A stretch of 6,475 nt of DNA from Spartobacteria bacterium (GTDB lineage: Bacteria > Verrucomicrobiota > Verrucomicrobiia > Chthoniobacterales > Chthoniobacteraceae): the NCBI GenBank assembly GCA_025355595.1, contig JANXZI010000358.1, positions 1 to 6,475 of the forward strand. Direction: 5' to 3'. Below are positions 5,284 through 6,475 of this stretch, in pieces (position 1 is the first letter of the stretch; the number at the start of each line of letters is the position of its first letter). The notes beneath the pieces were generated by a model, which was not told where the DNA came from, did not search any database, and worked only from the letters and a program-made list of their open reading frames with translations. The translations under genes and the position numbers were made by a program.

Positions 5284-6475
5284 ATGTCCCTCAAGTCCCG
5301 CGCCTGCCTCGCCTGCTACGGCGTCGGCACCATTTTTACCGCACTCTCGGCGCGGCTGATCTTCCTCGCGGTCAATCAGCACGACAAGTACGCGGACCTC
5401 GCGCACAAGAGCTACGTCTCGAAGGTCATCATCCCGGCGCGGCGCGGCGAGATTCTGGATGTGAACGGCAATTCCCTCGCGCGGAATGAGCCGCTGAAAA
5501 ATGTGATCCTCGATGGATTTCTGCTCACCCGCGGCAAGCACGCGAAGACTCCCGGGCAGATCGCCGACATCCTCGCGAAGCCGCTCGGGCTCACGCGTGA
5601 TGAGGTCATTTCGCGCATCAGCCCTGACAAGAAATACGTCGTGCTGAAAAAGAAAATCTCCGAGGACGTCGCAGCGGAACTCGACAACGCGGTGCAGGCC
5701 GCGGGCATCAAGGGCGTCACGTTTGAGCAGAATTTCGAGCGCATCTACCCTGCGCACCAGATGCTCTGCCACGTCGTCGGCTTCTACGGCTACGAGGATG
5801 CGAGACCGGAAAAATCCGACGCGACCACTGCCGAGCCTGCTGGCGAACAGCCCGCCTCGGAGAAACCGAAAGCCGGGAAACCGCAGGGCAGTTTCCGTGG
5901 CATCGATGGCGTGGAGCGCTCGATGGAGACGTGGCTCGCCGGGCAGCCGGGCTGGCGCTATTTTGAAAAGGACGGACGCGGCAAGGAACTGATGAACCTC
6001 ACCGGCGAGGAGCGCGCGCCGCGCCACGGCGCGAATGTGCGCCTCACGGTGGACCTGAACCTCCAGCAAATCGTCGAATCCGAACTCGAGGCCGCGTGCA
6101 AACGGCTGCGCCCGGTGAAGGCCACCGTGATCATGATGAGGCCCGACACGGGCGAAATCCTCGCGATCGCCAACCGCCCCAGCTACGATCCAAACAACGC
6201 GAAGGATGCCAAGCCGGAGGCGCGCTTTAATAACGCCATCGCGGGCACCGTCGAGCCCGGCTCGACATTCTAGAGGGTGACGTGCGCCGGCTCGCTCAAC
6301 TACCGCTTCACCACGCCAAACACCCTCGTCAATTGCTCGGGCCCCTGGGCGTACGGCGGCCTCGTCCTCCACGATCACCACCCGTACGGCATGCTGACCG
6401 TCACGCAGATCATCGAGAAATCCTCGAACATCGGTGCGGCTCGGCTCGCCCTGCAGATCGGCCCGGAGCGCTTCT
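5284..6475 (+). CDS. ftsI: FtsI-type class B penicillin-binding protein, interrupted by in-frame TAG; 3' end outside window
   Basis: A septal peptidoglycan transpeptidase that crosslinks stem peptides through an active-site serine and is a target of beta-lactams. Residues 6-30 form an N-terminal membrane anchor. RRGEILDVNGNSLA (53-66) is the class B dimerisation-domain motif; an acidic and proline-rich insert (about 172-202) precedes GIDGVE and the block DLNLQQIVESELEA. The transpeptidase domain begins near 280 (PDTGEILAIANRPSYDPN). The SxxK motif is reached at residues 327-330 as S-T-F-stop: TAG at 6271-6273 takes the place of the catalytic lysine codon. The same frame then continues with family-like sequence, including YGGLVLHDHHPYG and the SxN motif S380-S-N382, 53 residues after the nucleophile as expected. 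As given, the product would be a 329-residue fragment without activity. The KTG motif lies beyond the window. Position after ftsL supports FtsI rather than PBP2 of elongation. Confidence 0.9.
6271..6273 (+). other. In-frame TAG at the catalytic lysine codon of ftsI
   Basis: The codons before it read V-E-P-G-S-T-F and those after it R-V-T-C-A-G-S-L, so frame is kept and only the SxxK lysine (AAG or AAA expected) is replaced. AAG to TAG needs one base change. The next codon, AGG (Arg), is also unusual, since a hydrophobic residue or proline normally follows the lysine. The change creates TCTAGA at 6269-6274, the only CTAG I noticed in the window. Confidence 0.85.

Noticed and set aside
6271..6273. 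TAG as pyrrolysine or as a genome-wide reassigned codon
   Set aside because: Nothing in the window suggests pyrrolysine machinery, and purB and the ABC gene both end normally at TAG.
5191..6381. Minus-strand open frame of 396 codons opposite ftsI
   Set aside because: It is a compositional shadow of ftsL and ftsI, without recognisable domains.

Overview
The window reads as one gene-dense, GC-rich bacterial chromosomal segment with every gene on the + strand. It starts inside purB (adenylosuccinate lyase, 5' end outside the window), then carries an ABC exporter of the fused membrane-ATPase type, then the first four genes of a division and cell wall (dcw) cluster: mraZ, rsmH, an FtsL-like bitopic protein, and an FtsI-type class B penicillin-binding protein that runs off the right edge. 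The dcw order, the divergent MraZ and FtsL sequences, the high GC content and the weak or absent Shine-Dalgarno signals fit a Verrucomicrobiota-like or related bacterium. That assignment is inference; no marker in the window settles it.

Layout: purB ends at 1141. The 282-base gap up to the ABC gene holds two inverted copies of a compact two-hairpin repeat, one on each strand. In each copy a perfectly conserved 26-base module is followed by a second hairpin whose sequence differs completely while its stem and three-base loop are kept. The arrangement resembles a REP doublet (REPIN). The ABC exporter (1424-3157) has all the nucleotide-binding motifs. A 298-base gap follows. It carries a 10-bp inverted repeat spanning 118 bp, a stem-loop, and, just before mraZ, four TGGG boxes at an exact 10-base period: the classic operator layout of MraZ, pointing to autoregulation of the dcw operon.

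From mraZ on, the genes are tightly packed (rsmH overlaps ftsL by 11 bases; the ftsL stop and the ftsI start are separated by one base) and are probably co-transcribed. MraZ would set transcription, RsmH methylates 16S rRNA, and FtsL and FtsI act in the septal peptidoglycan machinery.

The most striking anomaly is in the penicillin-binding protein. An in-frame TAG (6271-6273) stands exactly where the catalytic lysine codon of the SxxK motif should be, and typical transpeptidase sequence, including the SxN motif, continues in the same frame after it. TAG also ends purB and the ABC gene, so a genome-wide reassignment is unlikely. A sequence error or a real nonsense mutation is the simplest reading. 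I found no clearly new multi-gene system; the unusual items are this stop, the repeat pair and the operator architecture.
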